Source: Sporofaciens musculi (lineage in GTDB: Bacteria; Bacillota; Clostridia; Lachnospirales; Lachnospiraceae). Taken from it: a stretch of DNA of 64,000 nt. Below the pieces are notes generated by a model that saw only the letters and a program-made list of their open reading frames with translations, was not told the origin of the DNA and did not search any database. The stretch spans positions 930,501-994,500 of the forward strand of contig NZ_WUQX01000001.1 of the NCBI RefSeq assembly GCF_009830285.1, given 5' to 3'. The translations under genes were made by a program, and so were the position numbers. Positions 27,168-36,435 of the stretch are shown here, one piece after another (positions within the stretch are counted from its first letter, which is position 1; each line of letters starts with the position of its first letter).

Positions 27168-27782
27168 ATGAATTCACAGAAGAAGATGAATGATTTGAAT
27201 AAAACGATTATGTACTATGATACAAATGCAAAAAAGTTTACAGAAGGGACGGTTTCTGTAGATTTTGGGACTATGCAAAACTATTTTTTGAATAAATTAC
27301 CGGCAGATGCCGCTATACTCGATTTCGGCTGCGGCTCTGGCCGTGATACAAAGTTTTTCCTTACTCATGGCTGCAACGTAGAAGCAATAGACGGTTCGGC
27401 AGAATTGTGTAAAATAGCAAGTGATTATACAGGCATAAAAGTAAAACGTATGTTTTTTCATGAGCTGGCAGAGATAGATAAGTATGATGGCATATGGGCA
27501 TGTTCGTCTATTCTGCATGTGCCGTCCCAAGAGCTGGCAGATATTATAGAAAAAATGACGGCAGCTTTGAAGGATAATGGAATTATTTATACATCTTTTA
27601 AATACGGTACTTTTGAAGGCTTCAGAAACGGACGTTTTTTTACAGATATGACAGAGGATACATTTGCGGCTATATTGAATAAAGTACAACAGATAGAGAA
27701 AGAAGAACAATGGATTACATCAGATGTTCGGGCAGGGCGAGGTGAAGAAAAATGGCTCAATTTAATTCTGCGGAAAAAATAA
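27168..27782 (+). CDS. Class I SAM-dependent methyltransferase
   Basis: 204 residues. Motif I is ILDFGCGSGRDTKFFL, then VEAIDGSAELC (acidic loop), YDGIWACSSILHVPSQEL and LKDNGIIYTSFKYG. The N-terminus (TIMYYDTNAKKFTEGTVSVD) is typical of small-molecule methyltransferases of the Methyltransf_11/25 type found in accessory regions. It faces away from blaI, and its promoter has a BlaI-like dyad. Its stop codon directly abuts a decapitated helicase gene, suggesting a recombination junction at 27782/27783. Substrate unknown. Confidence 0.82.
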   Translation: MNSQKKMNDLNKTIMYYDTNAKKFTEGTVSVDFGTMQNYFLNKLPADAAILDFGCGSGRDTKFFLTHGCNVEAIDGSAELCKIASDYTGIKVKRMFFHELAEIDKYDGIWACSSILHVPSQELADIIEKMTAALKDNGIIYTSFKYGTFEGFRNGRFFTDMTEDTFAAILNKVQQIEKEEQWITSDVRAGRGEEKWLNLILRKK

Positions 27783-29405
27783 TCCTTTGATTATGGCTTC
27801 TTTTATGGGAAACAGAAGGATACAGATAAATCTGTCATTTTTGCTTCGGTTGCGACATTAGGAAGGGAGGAGTATTTGAACCAGGATTATTTTCCGGCAG
27901 ATTATTTCGATTATCTAATCATTGATGAATTCCATCACGCTGTCAATACTCAGTACAGACGGATCGTGAATTATTTTAAACCCAAGTTTATGCTTGGCCT
28001 CACCGCTACCCCAGAGAGGATGGACGGCAAGAGTATCTATGAAATCTGCGATTATAATGTGCCTTACGAGATTTCGTTAAAGGAAGCCATTAACAAGGGA
28101 ATGTTAGTTCCGTTCCATTATTATGGGGTTTATGACGAGACGGATTATTCAGGTCTGCATTTGGTGAAGGGGCGTTATGATGAGAAAGAGCTGACGGAAA
28201 TCTACAAAGATAATACAAAGAGATATGATATGATTTATAAATATTATATGAAATATCGTTCACATCGGGCTTTGGGCTTTTGCTGCTCTAGGCTTCATGC
28301 CGAAGAAATGGCTAAGGAATTCTGCAAGAGAGGAATACCGTCTGTGGCGGTGTACAGTAATGCGGACGGACAGTTTTCAGAGGAACGTGACAGGGCGATT
28401 GAACGGTTAATAAAACAGGAAATAAGGGTAATCTTTTCTGTGGATATGTTCAATGAGGGATTGGATATTGCATCCCTGGATATGGTAATGCTTCTAAGGC
28501 CCACGGAATCACCGATTGTATTTTTGCAGCAGTTGGGGCGCGGTCTTCGTATTTACAGGGGAAAGGAATATCTAAATGTTCTTGATTTTATCGGTAATTA
28601 TGAAAAAGCAGGAAAAGCGCCGCTGTTGCTTTTAGGAGGGACGTCGTTTAGCGAAAAGAAAGCCTGTGATTACAAAGATATCGAGTATCCAGATGATTGT
28701 CTTGTGGATTTTGACATGCGTTTGATAGATTTGTTCAAAGAGTTGGATAAAAAGTCCTTATCTATAAAAGAACGGGTGCGGCGGGAATATTTTAGGGTAA
28801 AAGAATTACTGGACGGCAGAGTGCCTTCCAGAATGGAGCTTTTTACCTATATGGATGACGATATTTATCAGTATTGTATGAAGCATGCAAAAGAAAATCC
28901 ATTTCGCAGATACTTGGAATTTCTGCAGGATATGCAAGAGCTTTCTGCTGACGAGGAGGCTTTATATACAGGGATTGGACGGGAATTTTTGGCTGTCATA
29001 GAAACTACCGATATGCAGAAGGTATATAAAATGCCGATTTTGTACAGTTTATATAATCATGGAAATATACGGATGGAAGTGACCGAGGAAGAAGTGCTGG
29101 AAAGCTGGAAGAGGTTCTTTCATACAGGGACGAACTGGAAGGATTTTGCGGCGGATATTTCTTATGAAGATTATAAGAGGATGACGGATAAACAACATCT
29201 TGCTAAGGCTAAATCCATGCCTATTCGATTCTTGAAATCTTCGGGAAAAGGTTTCTTTATTGATAAGGATGGATATGCGATTGCGATTCGTGAAGATTTG
29301 AGAAAATGTATTGAAAATGCTGCGTTTAAATATCATATGAAGGATATTCTGGAATATCGGACGATGGAATATTATCGAAGAAGATATGTGGTATCAGACG
29401 AATAA
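27783..29405 (+). pseudogene. Superfamily 2 helicase, N-terminal half missing
   Basis: The frame is open right after the methyltransferase stop and reads YGFFYGKQKDTDKSVIFASV, then the DEAH-type box YLIIDEFHHA, motif III GLTATPERMDG, and helicase C motifs RVIFSVDMFNEGLDI and FLQQLGRGLRIY. The Walker A (motif I) and everything before it are absent, so it cannot hydrolyse ATP. The C-terminal ~200 residues (EEVLESWKRFFHTGTNWKDF etc.) match the accessory region of large restriction-like helicases that also carry an N-terminal phospholipase D-type nuclease. A shorter product could start at TTG 27876. Likely a remnant of a defence-type gene. Confidence 0.8.
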
Positions 29406-29423
29406 AATTTAAGGAGGTCTGCT

Positions 29424-29639
29424 ATGTTCACAATATTATTTACAATACTGACATTTATCGTATTTGGAAAACTGCTCATATTTGCAATCAGAGCTTCATG
29501 GGGCCTGGCCAGAATATTGGTTACAGTCATATTTATGCCCCTTGCCCTGATCATGCTTGTAGTGGCTGGTTTGGTTTATCTTGCAGTACCCCTTTTATTG
29601 ATTGCAGGTGTAGTTTCTCTTGTTAAGACGCATAATTAA
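29424..29639 (+). CDS. Small hydrophobic membrane protein
   Basis: 71 residues, almost entirely hydrophobic, with two predicted membrane helices (FTILFTILTFIVFGKLLIFA and IFMPLALIMLVVAGLVYLAV) joined by a short basic turn. An AAGGAGGT ribosome binding site precedes ATG 29424. Located 18 bases after the helicase remnant and ahead of the ATPase-nuclease gene. Not recognised as a known family. Confidence 0.65.
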   Translation: MFTILFTILTFIVFGKLLIFAIRASWGLARILVTVIFMPLALIMLVVAGLVYLAVPLLLIAGVVSLVKTHN

Positions 29640-29673
29640 AAAACTGAATAGACGTTTTGGAGGATAAGGGGCA

Positions 29674-31272
29674 ATGGCAAAAAAATTCAATGTTACAGGA
29701 CTGTGTCTGCCAAAATATCACTATATGGTAGATATTTCTGATAAGCTGGAGGAAATCAAGACATATATTGACGCAGGAGAATATTTTACAATGAATCGTG
29801 CAAGGCAGTATGGAAAGACGACTACCCTTGAAGCGCTAAAAGAAAGGATTAAAGATGAATATGTTGTATTTTCTCTCAGCTTTGAAGGTCTGACCAGCGA
29901 GATTTTTGCAGATGAGAATACCTTTTGTGTGCGTTTTTTAGGCTTACTTTATGATACGATTGAGTTTGGCGAAGTCAGAGGCATTTCTGATGGATTGAAA
30001 GAAGAATTGTTTCAATTCAGCACGGATGAATCTGGCAGAGTGAATTTTCGTTCTATGACAAATATTATCATTAAAATATGCAGAGAGTCTCCATGTCCAG
30101 TAGTGCTTATGATTGATGAGGTGGACCAGGCAAGCAATAACGAGATTTTTGCTGCTTTTTTGGGACAACTGAGAGATTTGTATATGAAGCGGAATAAAAG
30201 GCAGACATTTCGTTCTGTGATTCTTGCGGGAGTCAGAGATATCAAGAGTCTAAAAGTGAAAATGCGTTCAGAAAATGAGCATGAAAAGAATAGTCCGTGG
30301 AATATAGCAGCAGAATTTGATGTGGATATGAGTTTGCAGAAAATTGGCATTTCTGGGATGCTAAGAGAATATGAAAATGATTATCATACAGGGATGAATA
30401 TAGAAAGAATTGCTGAAATGCTTTATGACTATACCTCAGGCTATCCATTTCTTGTGTCTCGTATCTGTAAGCTGATTGATGAAAAAATTGCAGGAAATAA
30501 GACATTTCTGGATAAAAGGTCTGCATGGACAAAAGAAGGTTTTTTATCTGCAATCCGTATTCTGCTTGCAGAAAAGAGTACATTGTTTGAATCCCTTACT
30601 GGAAAGCTTAAGGATTATCCGGAATTAAATGAGATGATTTTGGAGATACTTTTTTCAGGTAAAAGTGTGCCCTTTCGTCCATTGAATCCAGTAATTGGTT
30701 TGGCGGCTATGTTTGGATTTATTAAGAACAGGGATGGAGAAGTGGTAATTGCAAACAGGGTTTTCGAGACGGTTCTCTATAATCTGTATCTTTCCAAAGA
30801 AGAAATACAGAAAAACGAGATTTACAATGCATCGGTCAGGGAGAAAAATCAGTTTGTAATAGGCGGGCATCTCAATATGCGGCTTGTGCTGGAAAAATTT
30901 GTTGAGCATTATAGCAGTCTTTATGCTGACAGTGGAGAGAGATTTGTTGAAGAGTCTGGACGAAAATTATTTCTTCTTTATTTGCAGCCAATTATCAATG
31001 GGACAGGTAATTATTACATTGAATCGCGGACGAGAAGTATGGGACGCACAGATATTATTGTAGATTATTACAAAGAACAGTATATTATTGAAACCAAGAT
31101 TTGGAGAGGCCAGGAGTATAATAACCGCGGGGAATTGCAGGTGGCGGGTTATTTAGAGGATTACCATAAAGATACCGGATATATGCTGAGCTTTAACTTT
31201 AATAAAAACAAGCAGGTTGGGGTAAAGGAAATTGTTGTGGGAAGCAAATTAATTATCGAGGCAGTTGTATAG
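29674..31272 (+). CDS. AAA-ATPase-like / PD-(D/E)XK nuclease fusion protein
   Basis: 532 residues of the AAA-ATPase-like (PF09820) plus PD-(D/E)XK nuclease (PF08011) class common in gut anaerobes. N-terminal P-loop variant RARQYGKTTTLEAL (~residues 43-56), Walker B PVVLMIDEVDQASN, and sensor-like VILAGVRDIKSLK. The C-terminal nuclease has GRTDIIVDYYKEQYIIETK (Asp ... E-x-K core). GGAGG precedes ATG 29674. Biological role of the family is not established; a link with defence or mobile elements is often suspected and fits this accessory region. Confidence 0.85.
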   Translation: MAKKFNVTGLCLPKYHYMVDISDKLEEIKTYIDAGEYFTMNRARQYGKTTTLEALKERIKDEYVVFSLSFEGLTSEIFADENTFCVRFLGLLYDTIEFGEVRGISDGLKEELFQFSTDESGRVNFRSMTNIIIKICRESPCPVVLMIDEVDQASNNEIFAAFLGQLRDLYMKRNKRQTFRSVILAGVRDIKSLKVKMRSENEHEKNSPWNIAAEFDVDMSLQKIGISGMLREYENDYHTGMNIERIAEMLYDYTSGYPFLVSRICKLIDEKIAGNKTFLDKRSAWTKEGFLSAIRILLAEKSTLFESLTGKLKDYPELNEMILEILFSGKSVPFRPLNPVIGLAAMFGFIKNRDGEVVIANRVFETVLYNLYLSKEEIQKNEIYNASVREKNQFVIGGHLNMRLVLEKFVEHYSSLYADSGERFVEESGRKLFLLYLQPIINGTGNYYIESRTRSMGRTDIIVDYYKEQYIIETKIWRGQEYNNRGELQVAGYLEDYHKDTGYMLSFNFNKNKQVGVKEIVVGSKLIIEAVV

Positions 31273-31307
31273 ATTGCAGAGATGAAATCGAGAGGCAGAG
31301 CAAATGA

Positions 31308-31937
31308 TGTGAAACCTACGCATACGGTCAGAACTATATCGATAAATTTGTCCGTGAGTGCAGCTTTGGCGTGGGTGAAGATGATTCAGGAAAACGGGTC
31401 AATATTCCCAAAGACAGCCTTTACATAAAAAGCGAAGATATCTTGTTTGAGATCAAGAAGATACAGCAGGAGGACGCACTGGAAAGAGGTTATGTTTTTG
31501 AACTCATGAAACAAAAAGGGATAGGCAAAGAGGCGGCAGAGAAGTCCTTTGTCAGTTATGAGAACAGCTTTTATTCCAGAAAGGAGATTATGCAGTTTGC
31601 CCAGGAAAAATACTCCAATGGGGAGACAACCATGCAGCTACTTCTGGATGCGTTTATACCGGACCAGCTATATCTTCTGGATGAGCCGGAGGTTTCGTTA
31701 TCTCCCGAAAATCAAGTAAAACTGGCGGAGGAGATTAATAAGATGGCGCGCTTTCTGGGATGTCAGTTCATTATTGCAACGCACTCCCCCTTTATGCTTG
31801 GAACCTTGCAGGCCAAAATCTACAATCTGGACTCTGAATGCATGGACGAGGCCCAGTGGTATGAGCTGGAGTATATCCGGTATTTTTATGAATTCTTTGA
31901 GAAGCACAGACATTTATTTTGTAAGGACACCATTTAG
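31308..31937 (+). pseudogene. ABC/SMC-type AAA ATPase, C-terminal remnant
   Basis: Reading frame open from 31308 (in-frame stop at 31305). It retains the C-terminal half of an AAA_21-type ATPase: NSFYSRKEIMQFAQEKYSNG, Walker B QLYLLDEPEVSLSPENQVK, and switch FIIATHSPFMLGTLQ. The Walker A half is missing, so it cannot bind ATP alone. A GTG at 31371 could start a 188-residue product but lacks a convincing ribosome binding site. Interpreted as a truncated gene fused by deletion to the end of the ATPase-nuclease gene. Confidence 0.72.
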
Positions 31938-32031
31938 GAAAAAGCATTTAGGGCAAAAGAATAGGCTTACTTCTTTTGGGAGATACTAAGGGGTATTTAG
32001 AATCAATATTTTTACATTGGAAGGAGAAGCA

Positions 32032-34083
32032 ATGTCAAATAGATTAAAAGACGAAAAATCCCCATATTTGCTTCAGCACAAGGATAATCCGGTGGAATGG
32101 TATCCCTGGTGCGACGAGGCGTTTACAAAGGCCAAGAAGGAGGATAAGCCCATTTTTCTAAGTATTGGGTATTCTACCTGCCACTGGTGCCATGTGATGG
32201 CACATGAATCCTTCGAGGATGCAGGCGTTGCAGAGCTTTTGAATCTGGGCTTTGTGTGCATCAAGGTTGATAGAGAGGAGCGGCCGGATATTGACGCTGT
32301 CTATATGTCTGTATGCCAGGCGGTTACCGGACAAGGAGGCTGGCCTCTTACAATCATTATGACGCCAAAACAGAAGCCCTTTTTTGCAGGAACATATTTT
32401 CCAAAGGAACGGTATTATGGGCGTCCTGGACTTGTGGACATCTTAAGTGAAGTCCTTGTGTTGTGGAAAGACAGGCGGGAGGACTTAATGAAGGATGGAG
32501 AAGAAATTACGGCATTGATTAACAATCAATGTACCCTCAGGGAGAAGCCTTTAAAAGATAGATTGTCTGAAAAAGAGATTTTTCACAAGGCATACCACAT
32601 TTTTGTAAAGCAGTTTGATCCGGTTTGGGGAGGCTTTGGCGGTGCGCCAAAGTTTCCGTCGCCCCATAATCTCTTATTTTTAATGAGATATGCGCAGGCC
32701 GAGCATGAACCGGAAGCCTTACGCATGGCGGAAATCACTCTGAATGCAATGGCAGACGGGGGAATTCATGATCATATCGGCGGAGGCTTTTCGCGTTATT
32801 CTACGGATGAACAGTGGCTTGTCCCTCATTTTGAGAAAATGCTGTATGATAATGCGCTTTTGCTTCTGGCCTATACGGATGCGTATCAGATTACGGGAAA
32901 AGAGAAGTATAGGGATGTGGCTTTGCATACGGCGGATTATATCCTGCGTGAGCTGACGGATTGGCAGGGTGGATTTTACTGCGGGCAGGATGCAGACAGT
33001 GAAGGCGTGGAGGGAAAATATTATGTATTTACCCAAGACGAAGTAATATCTGTATTAGGGGAGGACGATGGAAAAGAATTCTGCCGTCAGTATGGGATTA
33101 CAAAGGAGGGGAATTTCGAGGGAAAGAGTATTCCTAACCGGCTTCATCAAGAGCAGACAGAAGATGTGCTCAAAGGAACCGCAAATAGCAATAAAGTAAG
33201 AGAAGAACAGGCAGCGGCAGAGAATTGCCTTGACAGATTATACCAGTATCGTATCAGTCGGACAAGTCTTCATAAGGATGATAAGATTCTTCTTTCATGG
33301 AACGCCTGGACCATACTTGCGCTTGCAAGGGCGGGCGCTCTATTAAGGGAGAAGCGATATCTGGAAGCGGCGAAAAGAGCGCAGGAATTCATTGAAGAAC
33401 GTATGAATGGGAAGGATGGAAGACTTTATCTGCGGTTTCGCGACGGGGAGGCCGCTCATCAGGGAATGTTGGAGGACTATGGGGTATATGCCCTTGCATT
33501 GCTGGAATTATACCGAGCTGATTTTCGTGTGGAATACCTTTCAAATGCAATACACAGGGCCAAACAGATGCTTCAATTTTTTGAAGACGATCAAGCCGGA
33601 GGATATTTTATCAATGCAGCAGATGCAGAACAGTTGATAGCTCGACCCAAGGAAATGTATGACGGGGCGATTCCTTCGGGTAATTCTGTGGCTTTCATGG
33701 TGCTTCAGAGGTTAGCGGCGCTGACAGGAGAGGTGAGCTGGCAGGAGGCGGCCCGAAGGCAGATGGCCTATTGTGTGCGTCAAATCCAGGAATATCCGGC
33801 CGGCTTAAGCTTTGCGCTTCTGGCAATGACTGAGGCGGTCTGCCCCCATAGGGAGCTAGTGTGTGCTGTTAATGGAGAGGTATCAGAGGAGATGAGAAGG
33901 CAGCTTGAGAGGCTGCCCAGGTATGGTATAGATCTTTTGGTCAAGACTAAGGAAAATGCGGATGCTCTGACGGAATGTGCGCCGTTTACGTCAGAGTATC
34001 CGCTGCCAAAGGAAGGTGTGCTGTACTATCTGTGTGAGGATGGGGCTTGTCAGGCGCCGGTAAGGGAATTGAATTTTATATGA
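32032..34083 (+). CDS. Thioredoxin-domain protein of the YyaL/spermatogenesis-associated 20 family
   Basis: 683 residues. The N-terminal thioredoxin-like domain (DUF255) contains [15 protein letters not shown] and the CHWC site in [37 protein letters not shown] follows, and the remaining ~450 residues form an alpha/alpha-barrel like N-acylglucosamine 2-epimerases ([33 protein letters not shown]). ATG 32032 preceded by GGAAGGAG; a TTG 15 bases earlier is part of that site. Widely conserved, but its cellular role is not settled. Apparently monocistronic. Confidence 0.92.
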   Translation: MSNRLKDEKSPYLLQHKDNPVEWYPWCDEAFTKAKKEDKPIFLSIGYSTCHWCHVMAHESFEDAGVAELLNLGFVCIKVDREERPDIDAVYMSVCQAVTGQGGWPLTIIMTPKQKPFFAGTYFPKERYYGRPGLVDILSEVLVLWKDRREDLMKDGEEITALINNQCTLREKPLKDRLSEKEIFHKAYHIFVKQFDPVWGGFGGAPKFPSPHNLLFLMRYAQAEHEPEALRMAEITLNAMADGGIHDHIGGGFSRYSTDEQWLVPHFEKMLYDNALLLLAYTDAYQITGKEKYRDVALHTADYILRELTDWQGGFYCGQDADSEGVEGKYYVFTQDEVISVLGEDDGKEFCRQYGITKEGNFEGKSIPNRLHQEQTEDVLKGTANSNKVREEQAAAENCLDRLYQYRISRTSLHKDDKILLSWNAWTILALARAGALLREKRYLEAAKRAQEFIEERMNGKDGRLYLRFRDGEAAHQGMLEDYGVYALALLELYRADFRVEYLSNAIHRAKQMLQFFEDDQAGGYFINAADAEQLIARPKEMYDGAIPSGNSVAFMVLQRLAALTGEVSWQEAARRQMAYCVRQIQEYPAGLSFALLAMTEAVCPHRELVCAVNGEVSEEMRRQLERLPRYGIDLLVKTKENADALTECAPFTSEYPLPKEGVLYYLCEDGACQAPVRELNFI

Positions 34084-34094
34084 GGAGATAGATT

Positions 34095-34144
34095 ATTTTG
34101 CAGGTCAACATTTTGTTGACCTGCAAAATTTGAGATGATATAAT
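34095..34144 (+). promoter_or_regulatory. Promoter overlapped by a 16-bp perfect palindrome
   Basis: ATTTTGCAGGTCAACA (34095-34110), loop TTT, and its exact complement (34114-34129). The -35 TTGACC (34116-34121) lies inside the right arm; after a 17-base spacer comes TATAAT (34139-34144). A repressor bound to the palindrome would block the promoter. It drives the XRE/ImmA/PIN genes. As RNA it could also act as a terminator for the gene upstream, though no long T-run follows. Confidence 0.75.
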
Positions 34145-34174
34145 AAAGGTCAAAGAGTAAAAGGGGAGGAGTTC

Positions 34175-34519
34175 ATGTACGCAATGAATTTTGCCCAAGT
34201 GGGCGCTAACATACAGAAAAAATTAGATATAAAAGGTATGACTCAGCAGAACCTAGCGGATGCACTAGGTATTTCAAAGCAGGTTATGAATAAAATCATT
34301 AAGGGCAGTAAGGCAATCAATGTCAATGAACTAGCAAAAATAGCAGAAATTTTTAATACATCCACAGATGAATTACTTACAGTCAGAACAGAGCAGACAA
34401 TGACTGACAGTCTTAGCTTTATGGGAACGGTACATGATAAGTTGACATTTGAAAAAGTGAATCTAATAAGAACTGCGATTGATGAGATTCATATGCTGGA
34501 GGAATTGCTGAATGACTGA
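34175..34519 (+). CDS. XRE-family HTH regulator of a three-gene module
   Basis: 114 residues. The N-terminal Cro/CI-type helix-turn-helix spans residues ~10-65 (GMTQQNLADALGISKQVMNK, NVNELAKIAEIFNTSTDEL). The C-terminal ~45 residues are helical. GGGGAGGAG precedes ATG 34175. Overlaps the next gene by 8 bases. Families of XRE regulators paired with ImmA/IrrE peptidases usually bind the shared promoter and are cut or inactivated by the peptidase; the palindrome upstream is the likely target. Confidence 0.87.
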   Translation: MYAMNFAQVGANIQKKLDIKGMTQQNLADALGISKQVMNKIIKGSKAINVNELAKIAEIFNTSTDELLTVRTEQTMTDSLSFMGTVHDKLTFEKVNLIRTAIDEIHMLEELLND

Positions 34520-35327
34520 TGAATTAAATGAATTGGAAATAAAAGAAGTACAGAATTTGGCAAAGGAAAAACTGGGACTATGTAGAAAAGGAAACGATAT
34601 TATTGGAACCCAGATTTTTTCTATTCTTAGTTTGTATGCGCGAGTGATCTATTATCCGCTTGGCCAGCAGGCGCCATGGGGATTTACGAGAATCAGCGGG
34701 TCGAGCAATGACGCCTATTTAGAAAAACCCTTTGTTGCAATCAATTCATCAATTCCGGTAGATTGCCAGGTGTTTGCGGCTGCGCATGAGTTGTATCACA
34801 TCTGGTATGAACAGAATCCGGATTTGTTGCCGGCGGATTTGTTGAATGAACAGGATAAAGAAGTAAGTGAAAAGAAAGCGAATAGGTTTGCGGCTGAATT
34901 TCTTATTGATAAGCAGTTGTTGTATCAGGAGATTGATTTATACATGATTAGGGAAATTACAATCGAGAGCATCTTAAGACTGGCAGATTTATTTACAGTT
35001 CCCTATAGAACCATGGTAAAAAGACTTTGGGAGGCAGAGGTAATAAACGATGCTAAACTAAATGAATTTCTTTTGGAAACAGAGGATTCTGTTGATAAAT
35101 ACAGAAAAAGATATTCTATTTCTTACCAGAAGCCTGATGAGCGTGTTGCAATAGATAATCTGGTGGATTTAGCGGTTTCTGCTTATGAGCTTGGCCATAT
35201 TACATATGAAAAGCTAGAATATTTATTGAGAATGAGTAAGTTAGAGCCGAAAGATATTGGCATTGAAAAGAAAGCTGTCTATGGATTTCCGTCGGATGAT
35301 GAATTGGATTCCATCATGGAGGAATGA
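34512..35327 (+). CDS. ImmA/IrrE-family zinc metallopeptidase
   Basis: 271 residues. The zinc-protease motif HExxH is present as FAAAHELYHIWYEQ (~residues 94-98), followed by the supporting helix EKKANRFAAEFLIDKQLL typical of ImmA/IrrE (COG2856). The C-terminal part is helical (LRLADLFTVPYRTMVKRLWE). In ICEBs1 and Deinococcus relatives, such proteases cleave a partner XRE regulator in response to stress. It overlaps both neighbouring genes of the module, so the three are translationally coupled. Confidence 0.88.
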   Translation: MTDELNELEIKEVQNLAKEKLGLCRKGNDIIGTQIFSILSLYARVIYYPLGQQAPWGFTRISGSSNDAYLEKPFVAINSSIPVDCQVFAAAHELYHIWYEQNPDLLPADLLNEQDKEVSEKKANRFAAEFLIDKQLLYQEIDLYMIREITIESILRLADLFTVPYRTMVKRLWEAEVINDAKLNEFLLETEDSVDKYRKRYSISYQKPDERVAIDNLVDLAVSAYELGHITYEKLEYLLRMSKLEPKDIGIEKKAVYGFPSDDELDSIMEE

Positions 35328-35329
35328 AT

Positions 35330-35887
35330 ATGATGGATAAGATAATTATCGATGCCGATTTGTGCATTAAAATGGGAGGGAGTAACAAATATAGATATCT
35401 TTATGAAGTTCTTCCCTTGGTTGCGGATGAGATTTATATGCATACATATGCCTATGGTGAAGTAATGATGCCGTCAAGTGCAGTCAATCAGTTAAGGGCC
35501 CTTGTTTCTGAAGGAAAAGTGTGCCTTGTTAGTGAAAGTAGTCTCAGTTGTCAAGTGAGGGCAACTTATGATGGGGCATATTATAATCTGGCAAGGGTTA
35601 TGCTTGATCCAGAAAGACCAAATAAAAATAGGGGAGAAATTAGTTCTCTGGCATATGCAAAAGCAGTGGGAATACCCATATTTGCAACAGACGAGAGAGA
35701 ACTTCAGCCGATTATAGATAAGCAGTTAAATACTGGAATTGATGATATTACCTGTATTAGGATTGTGGATATTGTCGTGAAAGCGAAGAATAAAGAAATT
35801 GAGATATCAAGGAGGGTGTGTAAGGCGCTTTGGGTGATTGCGGGTAAAAATAAAGAGATATTTGATAAAGAAATCTGGCCTATGTAG
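35330..35887 (+). CDS. PIN-like domain protein, third gene of XRE/ImmA module
   Basis: 185 residues. It starts with IIIDADLCIKMGG (first PIN Asp) and has the central and C-terminal acidic positions NRGEISSLAYAKAVGIPIFA-TDERELQ, consistent with a PIN-type ribonuclease fold (Asp, Glu, Asp, Asp). ATG 35330 is chosen for its 7-base spacing from GGAGG; an ATG at 35324 is only one base from that site. Predicted RNA-cleaving effector or toxin, controlled by the upstream regulator and peptidase. The exact subfamily was not recognised. Confidence 0.72.
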   Translation: MMDKIIIDADLCIKMGGSNKYRYLYEVLPLVADEIYMHTYAYGEVMMPSSAVNQLRALVSEGKVCLVSESSLSCQVRATYDGAYYNLARVMLDPERPNKNRGEISSLAYAKAVGIPIFATDERELQPIIDKQLNTGIDDITCIRIVDIVVKAKNKEIEISRRVCKALWVIAGKNKEIFDKEIWPM

Positions 35888-35895
35888 GTTTTGCG

Positions 35896-35938
35896 CGAGA
35901 CTGCCGCATAAAGTGAGAGTATTGCGGCAGTCTCGTTT
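35896..35938 (+). terminator. Stem-loop terminator after the PIN-like gene
   Basis: CGAGACTGCCGCA (35896-35908) pairs exactly with TGCGGCAGTCTCG (35923-35935), followed by TTTGATTTG. Lies between the convergent PIN-like and HxlR genes. Confidence 0.75.
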
Positions 35939-35960
35939 GATTTGTGTGCAGAAAGGATTG

Positions 35961-36302
35961 TTAATTTTCAGAGCATGCAGTCATTCCCTCCGCCGTCAGA
36001 TAATCCTTCCCCCAATCGCACATGGCTTCCAAAACCGGAATAAAGCTCTCCCCCAAAGCTGTAAGAGAATATATGGTCTTAGGAGGCTTCTCAGGTATCA
36101 CTTCCCTGTGAATCATTCCGCAGTCCTCCAAGTCATGAAGCTGCCCCGACAGCATTTTCGGGGTGGCCTTGGGAATTAGTCTTTGCAGCTCCATATAGTG
36201 GCGGGGATGACCAATCAGATGCCATAAGATTAAAGGTTTATATTTCCCGCCGATTAAGGACAATGTGGCTTCCACTGGGCAGTTAAATTCTTTCATTTTC
36301 AT
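35961..36302 (-). CDS. HxlR-family transcriptional regulator
   Basis: 113 residues with the winged-helix signature of HxlR: CPVEATLSLIGGKYKPLILW, HLIGHPRHYMELQRLIPKAT, MLSGQLHDLEDCGMIHREV and YSLTALGESFIPVLEAMCDW. Divergent from a nitroreductase gene, the classical arrangement for these redox/electrophile-responsive regulators. The dyad in the shared intergenic region (36324-36347) is its likely operator. Confidence 0.9.
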   Translation of the reverse strand: MKMKEFNCPVEATLSLIGGKYKPLILWHLIGHPRHYMELQRLIPKATPKMLSGQLHDLEDCGMIHREVIPEKPPKTIYSLTALGESFIPVLEAMCDWGKDYLTAEGMTACSEN

Positions 36303-36323
36303 TATCGTTCTCCTAACTGCAAG

Positions 36324-36347
36324 GGTACTATATTTTAAGATAGTATC
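36324..36347. promoter_or_regulatory. Putative HxlR operator
   Basis: GGTACTAT (36324-36331) and ATAGTATC (36340-36347) form a dyad with a perfect TACTAT/ATAGTA core separated by 8 bases, similar in shape to GTAC-type HxlR sites. It lies between the divergent HxlR and nitroreductase starts. Confidence 0.6.
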
Positions 36348-36435
36348 TACCTAAATAGTGCGCTCTTGCGGAAATTTATTTCAATGTTACAATATACTTG
36401 ATTGCAATCATAACATATAGAAAGGATTTGATGCT

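Noticed and set aside
27876..29405. Helicase read as a complete gene starting at TTG 27876
   Set aside because: The frame continues upstream to 27783 with family-conserved sequence, and motif I (Walker A) is absent, so it is a truncated gene rather than a short complete one.
31273..31307. Small ORF between the ATPase-nuclease gene and the ATPase remnant
   Set aside because: Only a few codons (ending EIERQSK before a stop at 31305), no ribosome binding site; probably junction sequence.
34095..34129. Palindrome interpreted only as a terminator of the thioredoxin-domain gene
   Set aside because: No T-run follows the stem, and a consensus promoter overlaps its right arm, so an operator role is better supported, though both are possible.
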